Shown here one piece after another: positions 1 to 6,890 of a stretch of 28,351 nt of DNA; position 1 is the first letter of the stretch; every line of letters begins with the position of its first letter. The notes under the pieces were generated by a model, which was not told the DNA's origin, did not search any database, and saw only the letters and a program-made list of their open reading frames with translations. The translations under genes were made by a program, and so were the position numbers. Origin of the DNA: JBNJGT01 sp964473285 (lineage in GTDB: Archaea; Nanobdellota; Nanobdellia; Woesearchaeales; JACJVW01); the NCBI GenBank assembly GCA_964473285.1, contig CAYYOI010000019.1:1-28351 (forward strand). Reading direction: 5' to 3'.

Positions 1-2
1 AA

Positions 3-54
3 AATGGTTATGATCAGCTAGAAATCATAATGTTGAAAGGATATCTACACACCC
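3..54 (+). repeat. Left copy of 52-base terminal inverted repeat
   Basis: Bases 3-54 are the exact reverse complement of 28300-28351, with no mismatch; the match stops between 54 and 55 (CCC then G here, CCCC on the other side). Read outward from the interior of the window it begins GGGTGTGTAGATATCC. It contains a stop codon (34-36) in the frame of the broken gene that follows. A pair of outward-facing copies at both window ends is what one expects if the contig broke at copies of a transposon or other multicopy element with perfect terminal inverted repeats. No transposase is visible in the window. Confidence 0.9.
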
Positions 55-264
55 GATCTTTCAAAATTTTTAAAAAGGCGCTTCGAGTTTGCCCACTTAT
101 ATCACGATTTTGTAAGCAATGAATCGATAATCGACAGCCAGTTCCTGCTGCTGAAAGATGGTATGGTTAAGACAATCCGCATCGAAAAAGTGTACCAAGA
201 CCTTGAGAATGCACTGAACCTTGCAAAACTCAAGACGGAGGCAAAATTAAGGATATGCTCGTAA
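55..264 (+). pseudogene. 3' fragment of an unidentified gene cut at the repeat
   Basis: From base 55 an open frame with coding character runs to TAA at 262-264 and gives about 69 residues (DLSKFLKRRFEFAHLYHDF..., ending TEAKLRICS). There is no ATG, GTG or TTG in frame before base 163. Going upstream, the frame enters the terminal repeat and meets TGA at 34-36, so the 5' part of the gene is missing at exactly the repeat boundary. Its stop overlaps the ATG (255-257) of the next gene by 10 bases, so the two were translationally coupled. I do not recognise the family. Because the next gene is nicotinamidase-like, a cofactor-salvage enzyme is possible, but nothing in the residues proves it. The gene may be interrupted by an inserted element, or simply truncated by the contig end. 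Confidence 0.55.
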
Positions 265-757
265 TTGTGACGTACAGAATGGATTCATGAATGATAATAC
301 AAGACAGGTCATACCACGAATACACGGACTGCTTGAGAAGAAGCTATTTGATCATGTGGTATTCACCCAATTCGTGAATGCGGAGAACAGCCCATACGAG
401 CGGTTCATCAAGTGGAGCGGGATGAAAACCCAAGAGGAAATAGACATTGTTGATGAATTGAAGCCGTATGTACAGCAAAGCTTTGTGAAGAATTTCTACA
501 CCTGTTTTACTCCTGAATTTGAGAGTTATTTTTCTAAACAACATATTGAGCGCCTGTTCTTTGTTGGGGTGGATACCAATATCTGTGTCACCAAGTGTGC
601 TGTTGATACGTTCGAACGAAGCATGCCAAGCTATGTCCTGGGACATTACTGTGCAAGCCATAGCGGCAAACACCTTCATGAGTTTGCCCTAGAGAACCTT
701 GAGAAATACATTGGAAGGGAATATGTCATCAGAGAACCCATTGAGGAAGCCTCATGA
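255..757 (+). CDS. Isochorismatase/nicotinamidase-family hydrolase, frameshifted near start
   Basis: Cysteine hydrolase of the isochorismatase fold, which hydrolyses amide or ester bonds (nicotinamidase, isochorismatase and relatives). From 287 the frame is intact for 156 residues and carries the family's conserved loop and nucleophile, GVDTNICV, and a candidate lysine in DELKPYVQQS. The true N-terminus lies upstream: ATG at 255, preceded by AAGG, reads MLVIV, and one frame over from 269 reads DVQNGFMNDN, the classic family start carrying the catalytic aspartate. The two join if one base is restored near 268/269; the span 255-757 is 503 bases, one short of a whole number of codons. As written, translation from 255 stops at 288-290, and a start at ATG 287 lacks the catalytic Asp, so the product would be inactive. 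It sits 28 kb-contig-end proximal, so a sequence error is as likely as real decay. The upstream stop overlap supports 255 as the original start. Confidence 0.8.
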
Positions 758-924
758 GCGTGAAAGACCAATGTAAGGAAATCATGCACCGATTGTTCGG
801 CGAAGCGTCAGCAGCATTGGTGGATGAGATGGATGAAGAAACCTGCGTTGAAAAGTGTAAGAAGAAGACAGCAGATTATCTGGGGCAAGCAATTGCTGAC
901 TACGAATTCTCAAAAGTAAAGTAA
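754..924 (+). CDS. 56-residue hypothetical protein
   Basis: Starts with ATG overlapping the TGA of the hydrolase (ATGA, 754-757), so it is translationally coupled to it. The product, 56 residues, begins MSVKDQCKEIMHRLFGEASA and ends DYEFSKVK. It is predicted helical and acidic/basic mixed, with three cysteines (C7, C31, C35), no membrane segment and no signal peptide. The LFGxAxxxxVDxM and ECxxKC-like pattern (TCVEKCKKKTADYLG) looks like a conserved little helical domain rather than noise. I cannot assign a function. Coding support comes from the ATGA overlap, a stop only just before the next promoter, and amino-acid composition like its neighbours. Confidence 0.7.
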   Translation: MSVKDQCKEIMHRLFGEASAALVDEMDEETCVEKCKKKTADYLGQAIADYEFSKVK

Positions 925-936
925 TTATTCTACGAA

Positions 937-948
937 AAATATATATAT
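937..948 (+). promoter_or_regulatory. TATA box of AbrB/PhoU-like gene
   Basis: AAATATATATAT is centred 27 bases before the ATG at 970, as expected for a leaderless archaeal transcript. Confidence 0.7.
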
Positions 949-969
949 CCTGCAATTATTGTAAGTGAC

Positions 970-1935
970 ATGAAACGGAAGCTAAACAGGGTTGGCCTAA
1001 ATACCCTCACTATAAGCATACCAAGCAAATGGGCAAAAAAGAACAATCTTTCTGCAGGGGATGAACTCAGGGTAAACGAGGGAGAGCAAGAATTGATTGT
1101 TTCTGTTGAGAAACCTGCAAAAAAGATCAAAAGCGCACGACTCGACCTGGACAAATTCAATAAGATGATGGTGAACCGGTTCTTTCATGAGTTCTACCGG
1201 CAGGGTGTCGAGGAGATAGTGGTACATTATACAAAACCAAATCTTATCGACTACAAGGACCAGGGAGAGAAGGAGATTCCTGTTGACCAGCACATAAAAC
1301 GACTTATCGAACGGTTCATAGGGATGGAAATAATCTCCCAGACCCAGGGAAAGATTGTGATACAAAGCCTTATGGCTAAGGATGAGGCTGAAAAGATCGA
1401 TGTAGTCAAGAGACGTATCTACTACCTTATAAAAGAGTATCTTGAAGAATTCCTTAAAGCAATGGATTCGGATTTTGAAGCGTTCCATCAAAAGAATTAT
1501 GATTATCATGACAATATCGTGAAATTCATCTGCTACTATCTGCGGTTACTGCATTTCTCAGATACATCCCCAGAGATGAAGAGCAGATTGTTTGGATTGT
1601 ATACAATCATCGACAAGATGATTGATAAGCTCAGGCACACCAGCGAAAGGGTTGCTGAAAAAAAGAAGATCACAAAGAACACAAAAGAGATGCTCAACCT
1701 AATATTCAACCTATTCTTAGATCAGTTTGATGCTGTCCTGAAAGATAATTTCTCTAAAAAGGATCTGGAGGATCTCATCAAAAAACGATATGAGGTCGTC
1801 CATGCGATACATGGCAAGAAATTCAATGACAGCGAAATGCATATCCTGTTAGAGTGCAAGATCCTCATGGACACGATCGTTGACTTCTCAGAGACGTATG
1901 TTGCGTTGCATGCAGAAGATTACCTAAGTTATTAG
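970..1935 (+). CDS. AbrB-type DNA-binding plus PhoU-like domain regulator
   Basis: 321 residues. Residues 1-50 (MKRKLNRVGLNTLTISIPSK..., WAKKNNLSAGDELRV) form a swapped-hairpin AbrB/SpoVT-type DNA-binding domain: the T-x-x-I-P-S-x-W-x-K signature followed by L-x-x-G-D-E-L. The rest (about 60-321) is all-helical and resembles the PhoU helical-bundle domain found with AbrB domains in archaea. These proteins are taken to be transcription regulators, often linked to phosphate or metal homeostasis, but the ligand here is unknown. ATG 970 is chosen because the TATA box lies 27 bases upstream. The 3' end overlaps the convergent kinase gene by 12 bases. A second gene of the same architecture sits at 24238-25122 (-), so this genome keeps several paralogues. 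Confidence 0.82.
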   Translation: MKRKLNRVGLNTLTISIPSKWAKKNNLSAGDELRVNEGEQELIVSVEKPAKKIKSARLDLDKFNKMMVNRFFHEFYRQGVEEIVVHYTKPNLIDYKDQGEKEIPVDQHIKRLIERFIGMEIISQTQGKIVIQSLMAKDEAEKIDVVKRRIYYLIKEYLEEFLKAMDSDFEAFHQKNYDYHDNIVKFICYYLRLLHFSDTSPEMKSRLFGLYTIIDKMIDKLRHTSERVAEKKKITKNTKEMLNLIFNLFLDQFDAVLKDNFSKKDLEDLIKKRYEVVHAIHGKKFNDSEMHILLECKILMDTIVDFSETYVALHAEDYLSY

Positions 1936-3294
1936 GCCTGCAAAATTCTCTTCAGGTCGATACACTGTATTCCAGTAGATATGTCTGCAATTATCACGAA
2001 GTTCCATCTTTCGAAGCTTATCAGCAAAGGTTGAATGCCTGACACAGAAATCTTCAATTGAAGGGCCAAGGAATCCAAAATAAGGGGGGAACTCAGGGTA
2101 CTGAATCCCTAAATCTTTAGCCAGGATTGAAAGTCTGTTTGGTCTCCTTAGAGGGTTGGGATCAAAAAGTGATGCATAGGGGAGATGTTCAAATTTCTTA
2201 TGATTTGCTTTGAACGAGCGTTTGATTTTCCTGTTAGTGGATATCTTCTTTAGGCGCTTGGCATAGTTACGTTTCATGTCCTTATCATCTATGAAATCAG
2301 AGTATCTTCTATTGATAAATGGATGCTTGCCTGTCTCTATCAATGCTGCAAGGATACCCAGGGAAAACATATCATGCTTATTGGAATATTCACCTGATGG
2401 TTCGTACATTGGAAGGAGATGCTCAGGGGCACTGAAATACCTTGAACCGAACCAGTCACGGGGGATTGAATCCCTGTATTCCCCTGGCATGAATTTATGG
2501 TTTTCCATACCTGTAAGGGAAGCTAACCTGTCAGAAGGTGTAAAACGCATTGCAATACCAAAATCAAGAATCTTAATCCTGCCATCTGGATTTACGATGA
2601 TGTTTTCCGGTTTCAGGTCACGATGCATCACACCCATCCAATGAAGCATAGACACAGCATTTATGACTGAATGAGCGATATCCTTATCCTTCTTTCCCTC
2701 ACGAAGTAGACTATCCAGGGTATGGCCTTTCTCATAAGTATAAAGCTCACCATTATGACCATAGGGGCACACATTATCAGCGTGGAGTTGGAAATCCGGC
2801 TCAAAAGAAGGAATGTAGCGCTTGTTGCTTTTCTCTAAGGTGGTTGCGTAATCTATTGGCAAAGGAGTTATACAGAAAGGATCAGCTCTTATTTTTTCCA
2901 GATTATCGTATGTGCTAGCCTGTTCTATAAAATCTGTACGATGGAGTTTTTCACCGTCAATCAACAAATTCAGGTTGCTGTCAAGTCCAATATCATGATT
3001 CGCCCTCAACTCATTATAGTAGGTTGATATTCTAGCCATTAAGGCAACTGGAAGCAACATATCTTTCTCATTGATGTGAGGCCAATATTTCCTATCAAAG
3101 TTTTCGCTGGAGTTCTGGGTGGATGAGTCATTACCTGGTTCATAGATCTTGAAAATCACGTCATGTTTTCCGGAATATAAAAGAACTTTTCCCTGGGATC
3201 CTCTTTTGAGGTATCGATTGAAATGATAGGAGTCTCTCTTTCCTCTTATGACAGATCCTTCAAAGTCAAAACCTTCTGGGAGATACTCCATCAT
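1924..3294 (-). CDS. Hanks-type protein kinase
   Basis: 456 residues with the full eukaryotic-like kinase motif set: glycine loop RGSQGKV (31-37), ATP-anchoring lysine K49 in VIFKIY, catalytic loop HRDLKPENI (224-232, D226, N231), DFG at 244-246, APE at 289-291 and D308 in the alpha-F helix (KHDMFSLG). All catalytic residues are present, so an active Ser/Thr-type kinase is expected. A long insert (about 55-185) separates the lysine strand from the hinge region, which is unusual. No membrane segment or sensor domain is visible, so it is probably cytoplasmic. It is the last gene of a three-gene operon: its ATG overlaps the TGA of the IMPase::HAD gene (ATGA, 3291-3294). A second ATG directly follows the first. 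The substrate could be protein or a small molecule; its partner genes are phosphatases, which hints at an opposing kinase/phosphatase pair. Confidence 0.88.
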   Translation of the reverse strand: MMEYLPEGFDFEGSVIRGKRDSYHFNRYLKRGSQGKVLLYSGKHDVIFKIYEPGNDSSTQNSSENFDRKYWPHINEKDMLLPVALMARISTYYNELRANHDIGLDSNLNLLIDGEKLHRTDFIEQASTYDNLEKIRADPFCITPLPIDYATTLEKSNKRYIPSFEPDFQLHADNVCPYGHNGELYTYEKGHTLDSLLREGKKDKDIAHSVINAVSMLHWMGVMHRDLKPENIIVNPDGRIKILDFGIAMRFTPSDRLASLTGMENHKFMPGEYRDSIPRDWFGSRYFSAPEHLLPMYEPSGEYSNKHDMFSLGILAALIETGKHPFINRRYSDFIDDKDMKRNYAKRLKKISTNRKIKRSFKANHKKFEHLPYASLFDPNPLRRPNRLSILAKDLGIQYPEFPPYFGFLGPSIEDFCVRHSTFADKLRKMELRDNCRHIYWNTVYRPEENFAGLIT

Positions 3295-4694
3295 AATATC
3301 TTCAATAACCCTTTTAATTCAGTTATCGCGTGGTCTGCCTGCGGGTGATCATCAGAAGTCTTTGGAAACCAGATTGTTTTGAGACCGACTTCCTTTGCCG
3401 GAGCAAGATCCTTTCCAAGCTGATCTCCGACCGCAATGCCTTCTTTGGCTCGCATCTCTTTCATGATGAATTCATATGTACGGGGATCGGGTTTTACGTA
3501 TTCAACTTCGTCAATCGTGAAGAGCCGGTCGAAGTATTGGAATACACCTATGTATTTTAGTGTGTCTATTGTTGCCTTATGAGGTGTGTTTGTCAGGGCA
3601 CAGATGTCATATCTTTTGGAGAGTTCTTCTACAACTTCTACTGCATGTGGTGTAGGATCTATATGGCCTTCAACTGGTACGTCATTCATGCTTATGAAAT
3701 AATCTTCTTTTGTTAGGCCAAGCTCCAGGAAAGTATCACAGGTAGACATGCGGCCTACTTTTCGCAGGTTTTTTTTTGTTTCCCAGTAAAGATAGTCAGT
3801 ACCTTTATATGACATGTCAAGCTTGTTTGCAATGTATCGTATATGTGCAACATCGCGAAGACTGCGCAGACGCTCGAAAAAACCTAACACGTTATCAACA
3901 TCAAAAACGATTACTTTGCCCTTTGGGGCCTTTGCAATATAGCCTTTGGTAAGTTCTATCTCATCTAAGGTATAGTGTATAGGCTTGAGATTCTTTACCT
4001 GATAGGATATGCCGCCTGCTTCATGAAGAATCACATCCGGAGCACATGAATCCCAAAGGGATGCATGGGTGCTGGTCTTGTCATAATTTGTATGGACAAA
4101 CCATCCGTATTTCCCTTCTGCAACAGCACAAACTTTTGCGCCAAAACTTCCTCCTGTGGGCACCTCTTCTATATCAACGTCAAAGCGATCCGAGAGGACC
4201 TCTACCAGGTCATCATCAAAGTTATATCTTCCGATAACAATCTTATCTGATGGTTTTACTTTCAATCCTCTAACCTGGCCTTTCTCTTCAAGGAATGCTC
4301 CTTTGCCTTGTTCTGCATAATACATCTTATCAAGGGCTGGAAAATATACAACACCTATCTTGGGCTTGCCTTTCTCAGCATATCCAATATGGATTGAGTA
4401 TTCAGTATAGCTTGTATCTTTTTGGAAGTAATTGATTAGCTCTTGTGTCCCGTCAAGAGGGTCCACAGCAAAGAAGGACTCTGCGTCTTTTGGAGCTGGA
4501 GATTCCTCGCTTAGTATGGGTATCATTGGAAATTGAGCAAAAAGTTCCCTTCTTATGAAATGATCCAGCATGTCATCGATGTCAGTCACAACTGTAGCAT
4601 CTTCCTTTGATCTTATCTGGATCTTATCGCTCTTTTTTTCTTCGAGCATATTTCCTGCGCGTCTAGCAATATCTTTTAGTATCTCAAGCATCAA
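3291..4694 (-). CDS. Inositol-monophosphatase-family :: HAD hydrolase fusion
   Basis: 467 residues holding two phosphatase domains. Residues 1-255 are an IMPase/CysQ-like (inositol monophosphatase, fructose bisphosphatase, PAP phosphatase) domain with the metal ligands SEES (62-65), DPLDGT (78-83) and WDSCAPDVILHEAGG (214-228). Residues 258-467 are a HAD phosphatase: nucleophile motif VFDVD (D265, acid/base D267), motif II TNT (368-370), motif III K401 in VKPDP, motif IV GDQLGKD (423-429). Both domains look catalytically complete. The ATG overlaps the stop of the upstream HAD gene (ATGA), and its stop overlaps the kinase start. Small-molecule phosphate removal in two steps on one polypeptide is plausible; the substrate (inositol phosphate, sugar phosphate or 3'-phosphoadenosine phosphate) is not readable from sequence. 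No frameshift lies between the domains, so the fusion is real in this sequence. Confidence 0.88.
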   Translation of the reverse strand: MMLEILKDIARRAGNMLEEKKSDKIQIRSKEDATVVTDIDDMLDHFIRRELFAQFPMIPILSEESPAPKDAESFFAVDPLDGTQELINYFQKDTSYTEYSIHIGYAEKGKPKIGVVYFPALDKMYYAEQGKGAFLEEKGQVRGLKVKPSDKIVIGRYNFDDDLVEVLSDRFDVDIEEVPTGGSFGAKVCAVAEGKYGWFVHTNYDKTSTHASLWDSCAPDVILHEAGGISYQVKNLKPIHYTLDEIELTKGYIAKAPKGKVIVFDVDNVLGFFERLRSLRDVAHIRYIANKLDMSYKGTDYLYWETKKNLRKVGRMSTCDTFLELGLTKEDYFISMNDVPVEGHIDPTPHAVEVVEELSKRYDICALTNTPHKATIDTLKYIGVFQYFDRLFTIDEVEYVKPDPRTYEFIMKEMRAKEGIAVGDQLGKDLAPAKEVGLKTIWFPKTSDDHPQADHAITELKGLLKIL

Positions 4695-5467
4695 AATACC
4701 TCCATTAATCCATATATCTTAGGCATCTCTATGTAGTCACCTTTTGATATGGCCGAAGCTTTACGATTGACATGGACCGCAGCCATACCTAATGATAATG
4801 CTGGGTCGATATCCTTATGCTTCACATCACCTATATATGTCACCTCATGAGGATCGTATCCTGTTACCTCAAGTACCTTTTGGAAAGGTTCCAGGCTTGG
4901 TTTCTTCTGACGGGTGTTTTCAGCGCAGATGATTGGATACATGCCATCAGGACCTGCAAGTTCCGGGTGCTCTGGGAAATAGAAATCTGTCAGCTCAAGT
5001 CCAAGACCTTCGGCTGCATTTTCAACAGTTGTTAATCGTTCAGTGGTCATGATGCCTAGGTCATACTTTGATTTTAAATACTCTATGGTATCTGCGAGTT
5101 CCTGATCTGGTGCGAGAATATCCTTAAAATCAATTGCACTGATCATAGTGGCAAGAAAACTGCTGTCTGTCCCGAATCCATCAGAGAATACCTTTCCATT
5201 GGAACCGTATTTTTCAACGAGATGCATAAAATCTGTTAGTATTGCTGGTTCGATTATGTCAATAATGGTATTAGCCGCAACATTGGCATGGTATGACTGG
5301 ACAACCTCATCGATTGTCTTTTGTTCATCGGTAATGCCAACTAATGCCCGTTTATATGCTTCCTGCCTGAAAAAGTTGTGGGCATCGTTTACGCTCCCCT
5401 TTCCAGTACGGTACTCACGGTGCTTATCATATAAGGTTCCATCCACATCGAAGATGAGGGCTTTCAT
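4691..5467 (-). CDS. HAD-family hydrolase
   Basis: 258 residues. Motif I FDVDGTLYD (6-14) gives the nucleophile and acid/base aspartates; a threonine motif II follows in GIMTTERLTT, motif III is the lysine in QKKPSLEPF, and motif IV is YIGDVKHKDIDPA. A helical cap of about 100 residues (15-130) lies between motifs I and II, as in C1-cap HAD phosphatases. This first gene of the operon starts at ATG 5467, with a TATA box 27 bases upstream, so its mRNA is leaderless. Its stop overlaps the ATG of the IMPase::HAD gene by ATGA. It is distinct from the HAD domain in that neighbour, so the operon encodes two HAD enzymes, one IMPase domain and one kinase. Confidence 0.87.
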   Translation of the reverse strand: MKALIFDVDGTLYDKHREYRTGKGSVNDAHNFFRQEAYKRALVGITDEQKTIDEVVQSYHANVAANTIIDIIEPAILTDFMHLVEKYGSNGKVFSDGFGTDSSFLATMISAIDFKDILAPDQELADTIEYLKSKYDLGIMTTERLTTVENAAEGLGLELTDFYFPEHPELAGPDGMYPIICAENTRQKKPSLEPFQKVLEVTGYDPHEVTYIGDVKHKDIDPALSLGMAAVHVNRKASAISKGDYIEMPKIYGLMEVF

Positions 5468-5490
5468 AGAAAGAGGAATAGTGAAGGGGT

Positions 5491-5498
5491 TTATAAAT
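5491..5498 (-). promoter_or_regulatory. TATA box of HAD/IMPase/kinase operon
   Basis: On the minus strand GAAAC followed by ATTTATAAAC gives a BRE-like purine stretch plus TATA box, centred about 27 bases before ATG 5467. Leaderless start. Confidence 0.72.
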
Positions 5499-5550
5499 GT
5501 TTCTTTTGTTGTTATTGGAAAGTAGTTAATTTACAAATCAATCTAACATT

Positions 5551-6393
5551 CTATAGATCTTCCATGACGGGTTGGTCTGGGATAAACTCTCCTGAAAGGC
5601 CCAATTTCTGGAAATAGTCAACCATAGCCATACAAGCAAGCTTCTCTGTGGAATAATGGGTTCCACCAAGAATATTTATCTTATTTTGTTCTGCAAAGTC
5701 GTGTGCGGCCTTTGAGTGTTCATTTTTTACGGTTATTCCGGTAATGAAGGTATTGCCTTTTTCTGCAATCTCTTGAAGGCACTCAACATCATTCCCGCCG
5801 CCTGCAATCAAGGCAACTTTGCCTCTAATTTCATCTTCACCATAGTTATACAAACTGACCTCATGACCAATGGCTTCTTCAAATTTTTTTTGTAACTCCT
5901 GGACTGTCTGCAGTTCGGTCTCTCCAAACACACCAGCCATGGCACCATAATAGGGTGCAAAGGATTCTTCTGGTTCAATCCCTAATGCTTTTGACAGGGT
6001 TACACTGGTTGAGTATTCTCCGTAATTGTCTAACGGGACATGGAGATTGTAGATGGAAATGCGCCTATCCTGGAATTGTTGTAACAGTTTTCGGTCCATC
6101 TGCTGGAATACATCTGGTGCTTTTCTGATATCCCATATGGATGGGTGATGGACAAAGAGCATCGCATCCTCTACCCCATCATCAAGGATGTGCTGCATGA
6201 CTTCATTTGATGGAAACACCGCAGTGTAAACTTTGTTGATCTCTGTTGCAAAATCACAAACCAATCCCATGGATCGTTGCTTGAAATTTTCACTAAGATA
6301 GTCAATAATGGATCCCATATGCTGTGCCCAATCATCCTGCATATCTGATGTTATAAAGGATTCTAGTTTTGAATAGAGTTCTTTTGCGTTCAT
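5551..6393 (-). CDS. NIF3-family dinuclear metal-centre protein
   Basis: 280 residues. NIF3 proteins form toroidal hexamers with a dinuclear metal site; several resemble GTP cyclohydrolase I type 2, but the physiological role is generally unsettled. Metal-ligand signatures are present: FVHHPSIWD (H82, H83), NLHVPLDNY (H118, D122) and the C-terminal GGTHYSTEKLA (H246, E250). The central region 150-235 contains GKVALIAGGGNDV, typical of the family. Length fits the short form of about 250-280 residues. It is transcribed alone: a TATA-like ATTATTTAT lies about 22-23 bases upstream, and the next upstream gene ends 92 bases away. Function assignment stays at family level. Confidence 0.88.
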   Translation of the reverse strand: MNAKELYSKLESFITSDMQDDWAQHMGSIIDYLSENFKQRSMGLVCDFATEINKVYTAVFPSNEVMQHILDDGVEDAMLFVHHPSIWDIRKAPDVFQQMDRKLLQQFQDRRISIYNLHVPLDNYGEYSTSVTLSKALGIEPEESFAPYYGAMAGVFGETELQTVQELQKKFEEAIGHEVSLYNYGEDEIRGKVALIAGGGNDVECLQEIAEKGNTFITGITVKNEHSKAAHDFAEQNKINILGGTHYSTEKLACMAMVDYFQKLGLSGEFIPDQPVMEDL

Positions 6394-6410
6394 AGTCTAT
6401 AAGAGGTTTT

Positions 6411-6421
6411 CTTATTATTTA
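6411..6421 (-). promoter_or_regulatory. TATA box of NIF3-family gene
   Basis: On the minus strand ATAAATAATAA, centred about 23 bases before ATG 6393; somewhat closer than the other promoters in the window. Confidence 0.5.
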
Positions 6422-6485
6422 TGTCTTTTCCTTTGTTCTCAGCAAATTAAGATCCATTGAATCCAGGATAATTATATTTTTCTGT

Positions 6486-6890
6486 TCAAGGATATCCTAA
6501 AAATCTATCGGTGAGAATTCGTCTTTTCAGTTCAGCAGGTACCAGATTAAGATGCTGGATTTCTGATAACAAATGCCATTCGAGTATATAACGATCCTTT
6601 TCTGAGTTCTTCTCTTTTTCTTCACCGCCAAGCTTAGGTGTGCCTGAAAATGTGGTTGCAAGAAAGAAATCATGATATGATTGGTCAAAGGGATTTTTGA
6701 GGGTCCATAACTTTTTGTCAATTTCTATGTCCAATGAGGTCTCTTCCTTTACCTCCCTGATTGCGGTCTCTTCAGACGTTTCTCCTTCTTCCATGTGCCC
6801 TCCGGGCAGGACATAGTATTCTCTTCCATCCTTGAAGCGGTGTATGAGGAGGATCTGCTTCCCATCGATTATTAATACGCGTGATGTCAT
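6486..6890 (-). CDS. NUDIX hydrolase
   Basis: 134 residues from ATG 6890. The NUDIX box is clear at 31-53: G31 x5 E37 x7 R45 E46 V47 x E49 E50, with serine (S52) in the usual glycine place. NUDIX enzymes cleave nucleoside diphosphates linked to another moiety (sugar nucleotides, NAD-like cofactors, oxidised dNTPs); the substrate is not specified here. The frame is open 11 codons further upstream (6923), but ATG 6890 overlaps the TGA of the upstream gene as ATGA, the same coupling used all along this operon, and removes a poorly conserved leader. It is the last gene of the exporter/GrpB-trehalase/NUDIX operon. Confidence 0.87.
   Translation of the reverse strand: MTSRVLIIDGKQILLIHRFKDGREYYVLPGGHMEEGETSEETAIREVKEETSLDIEIDKKLWTLKNPFDQSYHDFFLATTFSGTPKLGGEEKEKNSEKDRYILEWHLLSEIQHLNLVPAELKRRILTDRFLGYP

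Noticed and set aside
3..54. The terminal repeat as a CRISPR repeat (it contains ATGTTGAAAG-like ending)
   Set aside because: Only one copy per end, the identity continues 15 bases beyond the possible repeat end, and no spacers or further copies are seen.
344..679. Minus-strand frame opposite the isochorismatase-family gene
   Set aside because: Lies entirely antisense to a gene with clear family motifs; no promoter or motif.
997..1509. 170-residue minus-strand frame opposite the first AbrB/PhoU-like gene
   Set aside because: Shadow frame; composition rich in I/L/F from antisense lysine and glutamate codons.
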